Source of the DNA: Sulfitobacter sp. 20_GPM-1509m
GTDB lineage: Bacteria > Pseudomonadota > Alphaproteobacteria > Rhodobacterales > Rhodobacteraceae
DNA length: 64,000 bases
Direction of reading: 5' to 3'
Assembly: GCF_000620505.1 (NCBI RefSeq)
Contig: NZ_JIBC01000007.1
Span: 62,001-126,000, forward strand
Shown here: piece after piece, positions 15,926 through 25,408 of the stretch
Layout: every line of letters starts with the position of its first letter
Numbering within the stretch: position 1 is the stretch's first letter
Notes under the pieces: model-generated
Databases searched by the model: none
What the model was told of the DNA's origin: nothing
What the model saw: the letters and a program-made list of their open reading frames with translations, nothing else
Program-made: the position numbers and the translations under genes

Positions 15926-17065
15926 ATGCGCGCACCCTTTGCCTCTGATCCCGCCCGCGCCCGGGGACGGCGCGTTCGGGAAGAGGAAAGCACATTCCGC
16001 TCCTGCTTTCAGCGGGACCGCGACCGGATCATTCACGCCAGCGCCTTTCGGCGGCTGAAGCATAAGACGCAGGTGTTCATCGAACACGAGGGCGATTATT
16101 ACCGCACCCGTCTGACCCATTCCATCGAGGTGGCGCAGGTGGCGCGGACCATATCGGGCGCTCTGGGCTTGAACGCCGAGCTGACCGAGGCCGTTGCGCT
16201 GGCGCATGATCTGGGGCACACGCCGTTCGGACACACGGGCGAGGATGCGCTGTCGGCGTTGATGGCACCCTATGGCGGGTTCGACCACAACGCACAGGCC
16301 ATTCGCATCGTCACCCATCTGGAACGCCACTATGCCGATTTCGACGGTCTGAACCTGACCTGGGAAACGCTGGAAGGCATTGCCAAGCACAACGGCCCCG
16401 TCACCGGCGACATCCCCTGGGCGCTGGAGGCGTACAACCGCCATCACGATCTGGAACTGCACACCTACGCCAGCGCCGAAGCACAGGTGGCGGCGATTGC
16501 GGACGACGTGGCCTATAACCACCACGACCTGCACGACGGGCTGCGCGCCGAGCTGTTTTCCACCGACGAGCTGGCCGAACTGCCGATCCTGCGCGACAAT
16601 TTCGCCGCCGTCGATGCGCTGTACCCCGATCTGAACTATTACCGCCGCCGCCACGAGGCGCTGCGCCGGTTCTTTGGTGTGCTGGTCGAGGATGTGATCA
16701 ACTTTGCCCGCACCCGCCTGGCCGAGATCGACCCGCAGTCGGTGACCGATGTGCGCATGGCGGGGCAGACGGTGATCCGCTTTTCCGACCCGGTGTTTCA
16801 GGACCTGAAAGTGATCCGCGCGTTCCTGTTTGATCGCATGTACCGCGCGCCGTCGGTGGTAAAGATGCGCGCGGAAGTCACGCAGGTGGTGGAAGAGCTG
16901 TTTCCCTATTTCATGGCCCACACCGACCATTTGCCCAAGCAATGGCGCAAGGATGTGGAAGAGGTGGACAGCGAAACCGCACTGGCCCGGATCGTCAGTG
17001 ATTACATCGCGGGGATGACCGACCGCTTTGCCTTGCAAGAGCACGAGCGTCTGATCGGGCGTTGA
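15926..17065 (+). CDS. dgt: Deoxyguanosinetriphosphate triphosphohydrolase-like protein
   Basis: A 379-residue HD-domain hydrolase that splits dNTPs to deoxynucleosides and triphosphate. HD-domain residues appear in order: TRLTHSIEVAQVART (His), VALAHDLGHTPFGHTGEDAL (His-Asp), and AAIADDVAYNHHDLHDG (late Asp). An AAGGA ribosome binding site lies before the ATG. The family helps set the dNTP pool, and the window also carries dCTP deaminase and MazG. The gene is followed by a dispersed repeat copy before argS. Confidence 0.94.
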   Translation: MRAPFASDPARARGRRVREEESTFRSCFQRDRDRIIHASAFRRLKHKTQVFIEHEGDYYRTRLTHSIEVAQVARTISGALGLNAELTEAVALAHDLGHTPFGHTGEDALSALMAPYGGFDHNAQAIRIVTHLERHYADFDGLNLTWETLEGIAKHNGPVTGDIPWALEAYNRHHDLELHTYASAEAQVAAIADDVAYNHHDLHDGLRAELFSTDELAELPILRDNFAAVDALYPDLNYYRRRHEALRRFFGVLVEDVINFARTRLAEIDPQSVTDVRMAGQTVIRFSDPVFQDLKVIRAFLFDRMYRAPSVVKMRAEVTQVVEELFPYFMAHTDHLPKQWRKDVEEVDSETALARIVSDYIAGMTDRFALQEHERLIGR

Positions 17066-17080
17066 TGCGAGGGCTGAGCG

Positions 17081-17135
17081 GGTTTCCGGGGGCGCTGCCC
17101 CCTGGCGCCCCGGGATATTTGTGGCCAAAAGAAGC
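17081..17135 (+). repeat. Dispersed intergenic repeat, copy B
   Basis: GGGTTTCC, then the hairpin GGGGGCGCTGCCCCC, TGGCGC, and the conserved end CCCCGGGATATTTGTGGCC with AAAAGAAGC. This copy lies between two genes in the same direction (dgt and argS), unlike copies A, C and D, which sit at the 3' ends of genes that run toward the AAAAGAAG end. Confidence 0.8.
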
Positions 17136-17163
17136 TGGCACCGGCTTTGAGTGCGCACAGAGA

Positions 17164-17191
17164 TTGACCACATGCGCAAAGGTGCTACACC
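17164..17191 (+). promoter_or_regulatory. Predicted sigma-70 promoter of argS
   Basis: TTGACC and TACACC are separated by 16 bases. The expected transcription start is about 20-25 bases before the argS ATG. It is the best sigma-70-like match between the repeat and the gene. The match to the -10 consensus is moderate. Confidence 0.45.
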
Positions 17192-17220
17192 CGCGCAAAC
17201 CTAAGACATGGACCTGACCG

Positions 17221-18954
17221 ATGAACCTTTTTGCCGAAATCCGCGCGCTTGTGATCGAAAACCTGAACGCCATGCAATCCGAGGGCGCATTGCCTGCCGG
17301 GCTGGACATGGGGAACGTCACGGTCGAGCCGCCGCGCGATGCGGCACATGGGGACATGGCGACCAACGCCGCGATGGTGCTGGCGAAACCTGCGGGGCTG
17401 AAGCCGCGGGACATCGCCGACGCTCTGGCGGCCAAGCTGGTGGCGGACGACCGCGTGGTCAGTGCCGATGTGGCGGGGCCGGGGTTTCTGAACCTGCGGC
17501 TGGCGCCCGTGGTCTGGCAAGGTGTTGTCGGGGCCGTTCTGGCGCAGGGCACGGATTTTGGCCGCTCGGACATGGGACGGGGCCGCAAGGTGAACGTCGA
17601 ATATGTCAGCGCCAACCCCACGGGGCCGCTGCATGTGGGGCACACGCGGGGTGCTGTTTTTGGGGATGCGCTGGCGTCGCTACTGGATTTTGCAGGCCAT
17701 GAGGTCACGCGCGAATATTACATCAACGACGGCGGCGCGCAGGTCGATGTGTTGGCGCGGTCCGTTTACCTGCGGTATCTTGAGGCGCACGGGCAGGATG
17801 TGGCCTTTCCCGATGGGACATATCCCGGCGATTACCTGATCGACGTTGGCCAGGCGCTGAAGGACAAGGTGGGCGACGCCTATGTCGGGCAGGACGAGGC
17901 TGTCTGGCTGGAAGAGATCCGCAACTTCTCGACCGATGCGATGATGGACCTGATCCGTGCCGATCTGAAATCGCTGGGTGTCGAGATGGATGTGTTTTAC
18001 AGCGAAAAGTCGTTGTATGGCACCGGCCGGATCGAGGCGGCGATCGAGGATCTGAAGAACAAGGGTCTGATCTATGAGGGCGTGCTGGAGCCGCCCAAGG
18101 GCAAGAAGCCCGAAGATTGGGAGCCGCGTGAACAGACGTTGTTCCGGTCGACCGAACATGGCGACGATGTGGACCGTCCGGTGATGAAGTCGGACGGGGC
18201 CTGGACTTATTTCGCGCCCGATATCGCGTACCATTACGACAAGGTGCAGCGCGGCTTTGATGCGTTGATCGACGTGTTCGGGGCCGATCACGGCGGCTAT
18301 GTCAAACGGATGAAGGCGGCCGTGTCGGCGCTGTCGGGCGGCGCCGTGCCGCTGGACATCAAGCTGTGCCAGTTGGTCAAGCTGTACAAGAACGGCGAGC
18401 CGTTCAAGATGTCGAAGCGGGCAGGGACCTTTGTCACCCTGCGCGATGTGGTCGATCAGGTGGGGCCCGATGTGACCCGTTTCGTGATGCTGACGCGCAA
18501 GAACGACGCGCCGCTGGACTTTGATTTCGACAAGGCAGTCGAGCAGAGCCGCGAGAACCCGGTGTTCTATGTGCAATATGCCCACGCGCGGGTGAACTCG
18601 GTGCTGCGCAAGGCGGCCGAGGCGGGGATCGACACCGATGCCATGCCCGATCTGACGCTGCTGGACCATCCGGCGGAACTGGCGCTGGCCGGCAAGCTGG
18701 CCGAATGGCCGCGTCTGGTCGAGACCGCTGCGCGGACCAACGAGCCGCATCGGGTGGCCTTTTACCTCTATGAACTGGCCGGTGATTTCCACGGGCTGTG
18801 GAACAAGGGCAACGACGAGACGGGCCTGCGGTTCATCCAGGATGACAACCACGCGGCGAGTGTGGCAAAAATCGCGCTGGCGCGTGCCGTGGCGATTGTA
18901 ATTGCTGCCGGTCTTGGTATTCTTGGCGTTACACCGGCTGACGAAATGCGCTGA
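17221..18954 (+). CDS. argS: Arginyl-tRNA synthetase
   Basis: A 577-residue class I synthetase that charges tRNA-Arg. The N-terminal Add1 domain precedes the HIGH-type motif ([15 protein letters not shown]) and the KMSK loop ([15 protein letters not shown]); the C-terminal anticodon-binding DALR domain holds [14 protein letters not shown]. Length fits the family. It is the first gene of a run argS-SPOR-nagZ-scpA-scpB, the order found widely in alphaproteobacteria. Leucine codons are almost all CTG, a reference point for the host codon style. Confidence 0.97.
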   Translation: MNLFAEIRALVIENLNAMQSEGALPAGLDMGNVTVEPPRDAAHGDMATNAAMVLAKPAGLKPRDIADALAAKLVADDRVVSADVAGPGFLNLRLAPVVWQGVVGAVLAQGTDFGRSDMGRGRKVNVEYVSANPTGPLHVGHTRGAVFGDALASLLDFAGHEVTREYYINDGGAQVDVLARSVYLRYLEAHGQDVAFPDGTYPGDYLIDVGQALKDKVGDAYVGQDEAVWLEEIRNFSTDAMMDLIRADLKSLGVEMDVFYSEKSLYGTGRIEAAIEDLKNKGLIYEGVLEPPKGKKPEDWEPREQTLFRSTEHGDDVDRPVMKSDGAWTYFAPDIAYHYDKVQRGFDALIDVFGADHGGYVKRMKAAVSALSGGAVPLDIKLCQLVKLYKNGEPFKMSKRAGTFVTLRDVVDQVGPDVTRFVMLTRKNDAPLDFDFDKAVEQSRENPVFYVQYAHARVNSVLRKAAEAGIDTDAMPDLTLLDHPAELALAGKLAEWPRLVETAARTNEPHRVAFYLYELAGDFHGLWNKGNDETGLRFIQDDNHAASVAKIALARAVAIVIAAGLGILGVTPADEMR

Positions 18955-19033
18955 CCAAAAGCGCCGCAGCCTGAAGCAGGCAATATCACAGTAGACCAGC
19001 GCGGCGACGTATCGTGCAGGCAGCGAGGCAGAA

Positions 19034-20035
19034 ATGGCAGACGTTTATGACACCCATGGCTTGGGCGAAGACAGCTATGTTGCGCAATATGGCGCGGCAG
19101 GGAATGCGACGGCCAAGTCTCTGACCAACATGACAAATATCGCCGGGGCCGTGGTGTCTTTGGCGTTGATTGCCGGGGTTGGTGTCTGGGGTTACAAGCT
19201 GATGGTGCGCGATGTCAGCGGCATTCCGGTGGTGCGTGCCGTGCAGGGTGACATGCGGGTCCGCCCCGAAGAGCCCGGTGGCCAGCTGGCGATGAACCAG
19301 GGGCTGGCGGTCAATGCGGTCGCAGCCGATGGTGGCACGCAACCGCCCGCCGACCGCTTTGTGCTGGCACCGCGTCCGGTGGCCTTGTCCGACGAAGATA
19401 CACCCATTCTGGCGTCGATGGTGGTGCCGGGGGTGGCATCTGCGCCACAGTCGAATTCATCTGAAGCAGGCCGCGCGCCGGGGCCGGATGTTGCCGCCGC
19501 GTTGCAGTCGGGTTCGGTTGACGATCTGGTCAACCAGTTGACCGATGGCGTCGACCGCATTGACGAGGACGGCGAGGCGGATCGTGTGGATGAGCTTGTC
19601 GAGACAGGTTCTGACGCGATCGTACAGCCCACATTGGTTGCCGCAGATGTCAAAGGTCCCGGTCCCAAGTTTTCCCTGCGCCCCAAGGTGCGCCCCGCCG
19701 ATGCGCCTGCCATGGTGATCCCGGCGCGTGCCGTTGCGGTCGAAGCGACGCCCACGCAGGAGATCGATGCCGCGAGCCTGGCGACAGGCACCCGTCTGGT
19801 GCAATTGGGCGCCTTTGACAGCGAAGAGGTCGCGCGCCAGCAGTGGACCCGCATCGAAGGCCGCTTTGGCGATTACCTGAACGGCAAGGCACGGATCATT
19901 CAGAAGGCGCAAAGCGGCGGGCGTACGTTCTACCGCTTGCGCGCGCATGGCTTTACCGATCTGTCTGATGCGCGTCGCTTCTGCTCGGCCCTTGTGGCAG
20001 AGGGGGCTGACTGCATTCCGGTCGTCACACGATGA
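19034..20035 (+). CDS. SPOR-domain cell-envelope protein
   Basis: A 333-residue protein with a short cytoplasmic start, one membrane segment (about residues 35-55, IAGAVVSLALIAGVGVWGY), a long acidic and proline-rich periplasmic linker, and a C-terminal SPOR domain (LVQLGAFDSEEVARQQWTRI, then FYRLRAHGFTDLSDARRFC). SPOR domains bind denuded septal peptidoglycan, so a role in division or envelope remodelling is likely. The stop overlaps the nagZ start (ATGA), tying it to a peptidoglycan hydrolase gene. Confidence 0.9.
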   Translation: MADVYDTHGLGEDSYVAQYGAAGNATAKSLTNMTNIAGAVVSLALIAGVGVWGYKLMVRDVSGIPVVRAVQGDMRVRPEEPGGQLAMNQGLAVNAVAADGGTQPPADRFVLAPRPVALSDEDTPILASMVVPGVASAPQSNSSEAGRAPGPDVAAALQSGSVDDLVNQLTDGVDRIDEDGEADRVDELVETGSDAIVQPTLVAADVKGPGPKFSLRPKVRPADAPAMVIPARAVAVEATPTQEIDAASLATGTRLVQLGAFDSEEVARQQWTRIEGRFGDYLNGKARIIQKAQSGGRTFYRLRAHGFTDLSDARRFCSALVAEGADCIPVVTR

Positions 20036-21021
20036 ACTTTGGCGCGACCATTCTGGATGCGGACGGGCTGCGGCTGACCTCGGACGAGATCGCGTTTTTT
20101 CGCGATGTGCTGCCCTTTGGGTTCATCCTGTTCGCGCGCAATATCGACAATCCCGATCAGGTGCGCGCCCTGTGCGCCGACATGCGCAATGCGGTGGGGT
20201 TTGAATGCCCGATCACCATCGATCAGGAGGGTGGGCGCGTTCAGCGTCTGCGTGCGCCGCAGTGGCGCGAATGGCTGCCGCCGCTGGATTTTGTCACCGC
20301 AGCATGCGATCAGGCCGAGCGGGCGATGTACCTGCGCGGCCGTGTGATTGCGCATGAGCTGCGCGCCATTGGCGTCGACAGCAACTGTGCGCCGATGGTC
20401 GATGTGGCCTGTGACGACAGCCACCCGTTCCTGCGCAACCGTTGCTATGGCACGGACGCGGGCACAGTGGCCACGCTGGGCCGTGCCCATGCCCAAGGGA
20501 TGCTGGACGGCGGCGTGCTGCCGGTGGTCAAACACATTCCCGGCCATGGCCGTGCCACCCAGGACAGCCATTTCGACCTGCCCACCGTCGCCGCGCCGCG
20601 TGCCGATCTGGATGCACAGGATTTTGTGCCCTTCAAGGCCTTGAACGATCTGCCGATGGGGATGACCGCGCATCTGGTCTATGACGCCATTGATGCCGCA
20701 CCCGCGACCCTGTCGCCCAAGGTGATGGATGTGATCCGCACCGACATCGGGTTCGACGGGTTGATCATGACCGATGATATTTCGATGAAGGCGCTCAGCG
20801 GATCGCTGACCGATCTGTCGCGTGGTGCGCTGGAGGCGGGCTGTGACGTGATCCTGCATTGCAACGGCACATTGGCCGAACGCATGGAAGTCGCCGCCGC
20901 TGCGGGCGAAATGGGCGCAGAGGCGCAACGCCGCGCAGAAGCGGCATTGGCGGCACGCCATACGCCCGATGACATTGACATTTCCGCCGCTGACGCCGAA
21001 CTTGAGAGCCTGTTAAAATAG
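20032..21021 (+). CDS. nagZ: Beta-N-acetylhexosaminidase NagZ
   Basis: A 329-residue glycoside hydrolase family 3 enzyme that removes GlcNAc from anhydro-muropeptides during peptidoglycan recycling. The family loop KHIPGHGRATQDSH contains the catalytic histidine pair region, and the nucleophile Asp lies in LIMTDDISMKAL. It is cytoplasmic (no signal peptide), as expected for NagZ. The start overlaps the SPOR gene stop. anmK, a later step in recycling, occurs at about 35 kb in the same window. Confidence 0.95.
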   Translation: MNFGATILDADGLRLTSDEIAFFRDVLPFGFILFARNIDNPDQVRALCADMRNAVGFECPITIDQEGGRVQRLRAPQWREWLPPLDFVTAACDQAERAMYLRGRVIAHELRAIGVDSNCAPMVDVACDDSHPFLRNRCYGTDAGTVATLGRAHAQGMLDGGVLPVVKHIPGHGRATQDSHFDLPTVAAPRADLDAQDFVPFKALNDLPMGMTAHLVYDAIDAAPATLSPKVMDVIRTDIGFDGLIMTDDISMKALSGSLTDLSRGALEAGCDVILHCNGTLAERMEVAAAAGEMGAEAQRRAEAALAARHTPDDIDISAADAELESLLK

Positions 21022-21044
21022 GGCGCTGACGGGCGCGATTGCGC

Positions 21045-21830
21045 ATGGCTGAAAATCTGTTCGAAGAAGACAAGGTCAGCGTCAGCGAACGGCTTGCAGC
21101 CGAGGCGCTGATTGTGGATGTCGACGGCTTTGAAGGGCCGCTGGACCTCTTGCTGACGCTCAGCCGTACGCAAAAGGTCGATCTGCGCAAGGTCAGCGTG
21201 TTGCAGCTGGCCCGCCAGTATCTGGCATTCGTCGAAAAGGCCAAGGCGCTGCGGCTGGAACTGGCGGCAGATTATCTGGTGATGGCCGCCTGGCTGGCGT
21301 TTCTGAAATCGCGGCTGCTGTTGCCGCCCGATCCCACCGAAGAGGGGCCATCGGGCGAGGAACTGGCCGCACACCTGGCGTTTCAGCTGGAACGGTTGCA
21401 GGCCATGCGCGATGCCGCCGCACGGCTGATGGCGCGCGACCAGTTGGGGCGCGATTTCTTTGCGCGGGGGCAGTCGGAAATGGTGACGCGCGTGCGCAAG
21501 GTCACCTATTCGGCGACGCTGCTGGACCTGATGCAGGGCTATGCCCGTATCCGCACCCGCGACGATTTCCGCCCCTTCGTGATGGACCGCGACTCGGTTT
21601 TCACGATGGAGCAGGCGCTGGAGCGGATGCGTGGGCTGATCGGCTATGCGGGTGACTGGACCGAGATTTCCTCTTATCTGCCGGACGGCTGGGACGGCGA
21701 TCCGGTGCGCCGACGCTCGGCCACGGCGGCGACTTTTGCGGCCTCGCTTGAACTGGTCAAGGAAGGGCACCTGGAAATCCGGCAGTCGGAAATGTTCGCG
21801 CCGATCCAGTTGCGGAAAAGAGATCATTAA
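21045..21830 (+). CDS. scpA: Segregation and condensation protein A
   Basis: A 261-residue kleisin subunit of the Smc-ScpAB condensin complex. The conserved N-terminal helix DVDGFEGPLDLLLTL binds ScpB/Smc, followed by KVDLRKVSVLQLARQYL and YLVMAAWLAFLKSRLLLP. The C-terminal winged helix ends with TFAASLELVKEGHLEIRQSEMF. The gene ends one base before the scpB start, so the two are made together. The ATG is favoured over a TTG two codons upstream. Confidence 0.95.
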   Translation: MAENLFEEDKVSVSERLAAEALIVDVDGFEGPLDLLLTLSRTQKVDLRKVSVLQLARQYLAFVEKAKALRLELAADYLVMAAWLAFLKSRLLLPPDPTEEGPSGEELAAHLAFQLERLQAMRDAAARLMARDQLGRDFFARGQSEMVTRVRKVTYSATLLDLMQGYARIRTRDDFRPFVMDRDSVFTMEQALERMRGLIGYAGDWTEISSYLPDGWDGDPVRRRSATAATFAASLELVKEGHLEIRQSEMFAPIQLRKRDH

Positions 21831-22484
21831 ATGTCAGAAGATATTGACCAAAAAGAAGAAAGCCTGTTCGAGGCGCCGCCCATGGGAGAGCAGGAACGCA
21901 TGGTCGAGGCGATCCTGTTCGCGACGGCAGAGCCGATTACCGTGCGCGAGCTTGAGGCGCGGCTGCCGCATGGTTGTGATCCCGCCGAGGCGCTTGTGCA
22001 CCTGCGCAAACGCTATGAGGGGCGCGGGGTCAACGTGACGCGGGTGGGCGATGCCTGGGCCATTCGCACGGCTGCCGATCTGGGGTTCCTGATGCAAAAG
22101 GAAACCGTCGAGACCCGCAAGCTGAGCCGTGCCGCCATCGAGACGCTGGCGATCATCGCCTATCACCAGCCTGTGACCCGCGCCGAGATCGAGGAAATTC
22201 GGGGCGTCAGCGTTAGCCGGGGCACGGTGGATCAATTGCTGGAGCTGGAATGGATTCGTTTCGGGCGTCGCAAGATGACACCGGGGCGGCCCGTGACATT
22301 TGTGGTCACGCAGGATTTCCTGGACAACTTCGGTCTGGAAAGCGCACGCGATCTGCCGGGGCTGAAAGAACTGCGGGCTGCGGGCCTTTTGGAGAACCGC
22401 CCGCCGCCCGGTGGCGATCTGCCGCGTGATGCCGACGATGAGGACGAAAGCACCGAGGGTCAAAGCGAACTTTTCGAAGACTGA
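21831..22484 (+). CDS. scpB: Segregation and condensation protein B
   Basis: A 217-residue ScpB with two winged-helix domains: EQERMVEAILFATAEPITV in the first, and TLAIIAYHQPVTRAEIEEIR GVSV region with FGRRKMTPGRPVTFVVT in the second. The C-terminal 30 residues are acidic and disordered (DADDEDESTEGQSELFED). It acts with ScpA and Smc in chromosome compaction. In many alphaproteobacteria tatABC follows; here a small protein gene and the convergent dCTP deaminase gene follow instead. Confidence 0.95.
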   Translation: MSEDIDQKEESLFEAPPMGEQERMVEAILFATAEPITVRELEARLPHGCDPAEALVHLRKRYEGRGVNVTRVGDAWAIRTAADLGFLMQKETVETRKLSRAAIETLAIIAYHQPVTRAEIEEIRGVSVSRGTVDQLLELEWIRFGRRKMTPGRPVTFVVTQDFLDNFGLESARDLPGLKELRAAGLLENRPPPGGDLPRDADDEDESTEGQSELFED

Positions 22485-22552
22485 GGCGAGACAGACCTGA
22501 AATTCGCCGCAATCACTGCTATATAGGGTGTAAAGCAGCAGGAGAGACGGCA

Positions 22553-22822
22553 ATGAACGTCAATCAGATTATTAACATGATCATCAGACTGATCATGCGC
22601 AAAGCCATCAGCAAGGGCATTGATGCGGGCATCAAGGGGGCCAGCAACATGGGCCACCGCCGCAAGCAGGGTGACGCCGAGATTGATGAATACGGCCAGC
22701 CCACGGGGCAGGACGGACGCCCACGCCAGGGTGGCAATGGCCAAGGTAACGGCATGACCAAGCAGCAGGTCCGTCAGGCGCGGCAGGCAGCCCGCGTGGC
22801 CAAGCGCATGGGTAAGATGTAA
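22553..22822 (+). CDS. Small basic conserved hypothetical protein
   Basis: An 89-residue protein. Residues 1-35 form an amphipathic helix (NQIINMIIRLIMRKAISK, then GIDAGIKGASNMG) that could lie on a membrane. The middle is a Gly/Gln-rich linker, and the end is a basic helix (KQQVRQARQAARVAKRMGKM). A good ribosome binding site (AGGAGAG) precedes the ATG. Similar small proteins are common in roseobacters, but I know no function. It is the last gene of the argS-scpB run. Confidence 0.75.
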   Translation: MNVNQIINMIIRLIMRKAISKGIDAGIKGASNMGHRRKQGDAEIDEYGQPTGQDGRPRQGGNGQGNGMTKQQVRQARQAARVAKRMGKM

Positions 22823-22832
22823 GCCGTTGAGA

Positions 22833-23909
22833 TCAGGGCGTCTTGAAGTGTTTTGACAGCTTCAGACCCTGACCCTGATAGTTCGACGCAATGCCCGCAC
22901 CATAAAGCTGTGTGGGCACCTGCGACATTTTCTCATAGACCAGACGGCCCACGATCTGCGCGTGTTCCAGCACGAAGGGGGCCTCGTGGCAGCGCACTTC
23001 GAGCACGCCGCGCGAACCGGCGCCGCCTGCGGCGTCATGGCCAAAACCGGGGTCGAAGAAACCCGCGTAATGCACACGGAATTCACCCACCATCGCCAGA
23101 TAGGGAGCCATTTCGGCGGCACAATCGGGTGGGATGTGCACCGCCTCGCGGCTGACAAGGATATAGAACGCGCCGGGGTCCAGAATGATCTGGCCGGTGG
23201 CGCTGTGCACCTCTTCCCAATATTCGGCGGGGTCGTAGTGGCCGATCTTGTCCAGATCAATCACGCCGGTGTGCGGTTTGGCGCGGTAGCCGACCAGCGT
23301 GCCTTGAGCGGGGCGCAGATCGACGGAAAAGCCAAGGCCATCGTCGATCACGGCTTCGCCATCCACCAGCACCTGATCGGCGTGCAGGGCGCGCAGGGCG
23401 GCGTCGTCCAGCACGGCCTGACCGTCGCGGAACCGGATCTGGTTCAGGCGCATACCGGGGCGGACGAGGACAGAGAAAGAACGCGGGCAGATCTCGGCGT
23501 AAAGCGGTCCGGTGTAGCCCGGTGCGATGCGGTCGAATTCTGTACCGCCATCGGTGATCAGGCGCGTCAGCAGGTCCAGACGGCCCGTGGACGATTTCGC
23601 ATTGGCCACGGCCTGAATGCCGTCGGGCAGGGCCAGTGATTCCATCAAGGGGACGACATAGACCGCGCCCTTTTCCAGAACGGCACCGTTCGACAGGTCC
23701 ACGCGATGCATCTCGAATTCGCTCAGCCGGTCGGCCACCTTTGCGCCGTGGCCTGCAAGGAACGAGGCGCGCACACGGTAGGCGACGGTGCCAAGGCGCA
23801 GGTCAAGGCTGGCGGGCTGAATCTGGGCGGGGATGATCGCGGGCTCGCCCGACAGGGCACCCTGCGCAATCATCTGTTCAATCTGCTGGTTGGGAATCAC
23901 GCCGGTCAT
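22833..23909 (-). CDS. dcd: 2'-deoxycytidine 5'-triphosphate deaminase
   Basis: A 358-residue enzyme, about twice the length of E. coli Dcd (193 residues), of the alphaproteobacterial two-domain form. The N-terminal half has QPASLDLRLG and AVANAKSSTGRLDLLTRLI; the C-terminal half repeats the dUTPase-like fold with MVGEFRVHYAGFFDPGFGH. It converts dCTP to dUTP, feeding dTMP synthesis. It converges with the small hypothetical gene, 10 bases apart. It lies just downstream (in its direction) of the tRNA-Pro gene on the same strand. Confidence 0.9.
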   Translation of the reverse strand: MTGVIPNQQIEQMIAQGALSGEPAIIPAQIQPASLDLRLGTVAYRVRASFLAGHGAKVADRLSEFEMHRVDLSNGAVLEKGAVYVVPLMESLALPDGIQAVANAKSSTGRLDLLTRLITDGGTEFDRIAPGYTGPLYAEICPRSFSVLVRPGMRLNQIRFRDGQAVLDDAALRALHADQVLVDGEAVIDDGLGFSVDLRPAQGTLVGYRAKPHTGVIDLDKIGHYDPAEYWEEVHSATGQIILDPGAFYILVSREAVHIPPDCAAEMAPYLAMVGEFRVHYAGFFDPGFGHDAAGGAGSRGVLEVRCHEAPFVLEHAQIVGRLVYEKMSQVPTQLYGAGIASNYQGQGLKLSKHFKTP

Positions 23910-23933
23910 AATATTCGCCCTTCAGATGCACAA

Positions 23934-23964
23934 ACCGCCCGAACCCCATGCAGGGCCGGGCGGT
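23934..23964 (-). terminator. Probable terminator hairpin after tRNA-Pro
   Basis: An 8-bp perfect stem (ACCGCCCG with CGGGCGGT) and a 15-base loop lie directly after the 3' CCA end of the tRNA on the minus strand. It is followed by only a short T-rich stretch (TTG), so it is a weak intrinsic terminator or a processing structure. Confidence 0.45.
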
Positions 23965-23971
23965 GTGTTGT

Positions 23972-24048
23972 TGGTCGGGCTAGCAGGACTCGAACCTGCG
24001 ACCTTCCGTCCCCCAGACGGACGCGCTACCAGGCTGCGCCATAGCCCG
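23972..24048 (-). tRNA. tRNA-Pro (anticodon GGG)
   Basis: A 77-base cloverleaf on the minus strand. The acceptor stem pairs CGGGCTA with TAGCCCG, followed by discriminator A and an encoded CCA. The anticodon stem TCCGT/ACGGA encloses the loop CTGGGGG, giving anticodon GGG, which reads CCC and CCT. The T arm has GGTTCGAGTCC and the D arm AGCCTGGTAGCG. The first base C is normal for tRNA-Pro. Confidence 0.97.
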
Positions 24049-24111
24049 ACTTGATGGGGTTCATACCCGATTTGACGGGTGCTGCAAGGGTAAATTGGCA
24101 AAGAGTCACTC

Positions 24112-25404
24112 TTAACTTCGCGGTTTGCGTGCCGAGGCCATCCGGTCGCGCAAGGCGGTCAGTTGGGTCAGCATCGGACGCAGGGTATTCTGGTGATCCG
24201 GGGCGATCTGCGTGGCACGGGCCAGAGCCGCCAGCACGCCGGGCGTGGTTTCGATCTGGTCCTCGGCGGGGGGATCGGGGGCATCGACGACGCGCGGTTT
24301 GGGCGTGGGGGCAGGGGCCGGTTCAGCCGGTGCCGCATCGGGGTCGGGTGCCATTTTCGACGTGCTGAGAAAGGCCGGTACAGCGTTTTCGGTCGGCGTG
24401 TCCGGTTCGGATTCGGGTGTGGCCACAGGCGCAGGGTCTGCGGGTGTCTCTTCAGTCGCAGCCGTTTCGGGGGCGTTTTCTGCCAGAGCGGCGGCGGGAA
24501 TGTCGTCTTGCTGATCGGCGGTCGCACTCTCGTTCGTCTCGGCGGATGTTTCGACGGGTGTTTCGTCATCCTGTGCGACAGCGGCCTGATCCTGTGGAGC
24601 CGGAGCGATGTCGGTTTCGGGGGCAAATTCTTCCGGCGCAGGCTGCGGTTGGTAGACGGGCGTGTCGTCCGATTCGATTTCCGCCACCGAATCAAAGCTT
24701 TGGCCGGGTTCGACGGTTTCGTCGACAGCCTCTTCGACTTCCTCAGGTTCCTGAGGTGTTTCTTGCGTCTGTGCGATTTCGTCCGGTGTCACGGGTGGGG
24801 GGGCGGCGGTCAGCTCTTCGGGTGTGGTGTCCGACGGCTGTTCGTCCTCTGCAGCCGCATCTATCGCGGGTGGTTCCGCGATCGCTTCCGGCTCTGCGTC
24901 CGGCGTTTCATCCTCTTGCACCGCGACGGCCTCGTCCGGTGTCACGGGCGGGGGCGCGGCGGCAGGTGGTTCGGGGATTTCTGCAGCGGGGGCAGCCACA
25001 GGCTCGGGCGCTGTGGGAAATTCGACCACCTCGCCGACCATCGGTTCAGGCTCGGGCGGGGGCGGATCGGAGAAGGGGGCGGCGGGGCGTTCTGGAGTGG
25101 CGGCCTCGAGCGCCTCCATTATTTCGTCATCCAAAGGCAGCGACAGGTCGGACACATAGGCCATGCCCTGTTCGCGCAAGATCTTCTGAACGCCTTTGAT
25201 CGTCAGCCCGTCGTCGTGCAGCAACTTGCGGATGCCACCCAGCAGCAGCATGTCGGCAGGGCGGTAATAGCGTCGCCCGCCTGCGCGTTTGACCGGTTTG
25301 ACCTGTGAAAACTTGCTTTCCCAGAATCGCAGAACATGCGCCTGTACGCCCAGCCAATCGGCCACTTCCGAAATCGTGCGGAACGCATCAGGCGACTTTG
25401 ACAT
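24112..25404 (-). CDS. MerR-family regulator with long acidic low-complexity tail
   Basis: A 430-residue protein. The first 80 residues are a MerR-type winged helix ([48 protein letters not shown]). Residues about 110-385 are a Pro/Ala/Glu/Thr-rich acidic linker in which a PPPVTPDE unit occurs twice. The last 45 residues return to an ordered helical cap ([25 protein letters not shown]). There is no effector-binding domain of the usual MerR kind and no metal-binding cysteine. It begins 4 bases after ihfA, so it is in the ihfA operon. Target genes are unknown. Confidence 0.88.
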   Translation of the reverse strand: MSKSPDAFRTISEVADWLGVQAHVLRFWESKFSQVKPVKRAGGRRYYRPADMLLLGGIRKLLHDDGLTIKGVQKILREQGMAYVSDLSLPLDDEIMEALEAATPERPAAPFSDPPPPEPEPMVGEVVEFPTAPEPVAAPAAEIPEPPAAAPPPVTPDEAVAVQEDETPDAEPEAIAEPPAIDAAAEDEQPSDTTPEELTAAPPPVTPDEIAQTQETPQEPEEVEEAVDETVEPGQSFDSVAEIESDDTPVYQPQPAPEEFAPETDIAPAPQDQAAVAQDDETPVETSAETNESATADQQDDIPAAALAENAPETAATEETPADPAPVATPESEPDTPTENAVPAFLSTSKMAPDPDAAPAEPAPAPTPKPRVVDAPDPPAEDQIETTPGVLAALARATQIAPDHQNTLRPMLTQLTALRDRMASARKPRS

Positions 25405-25408
25405 GAAT

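Noticed and set aside
24163-25308. A 381-codon Gly/Arg-rich ORF opposite the MerR-type gene
   Set aside because: It mirrors the low-complexity Pro/Ala/Glu tail and has no domain.
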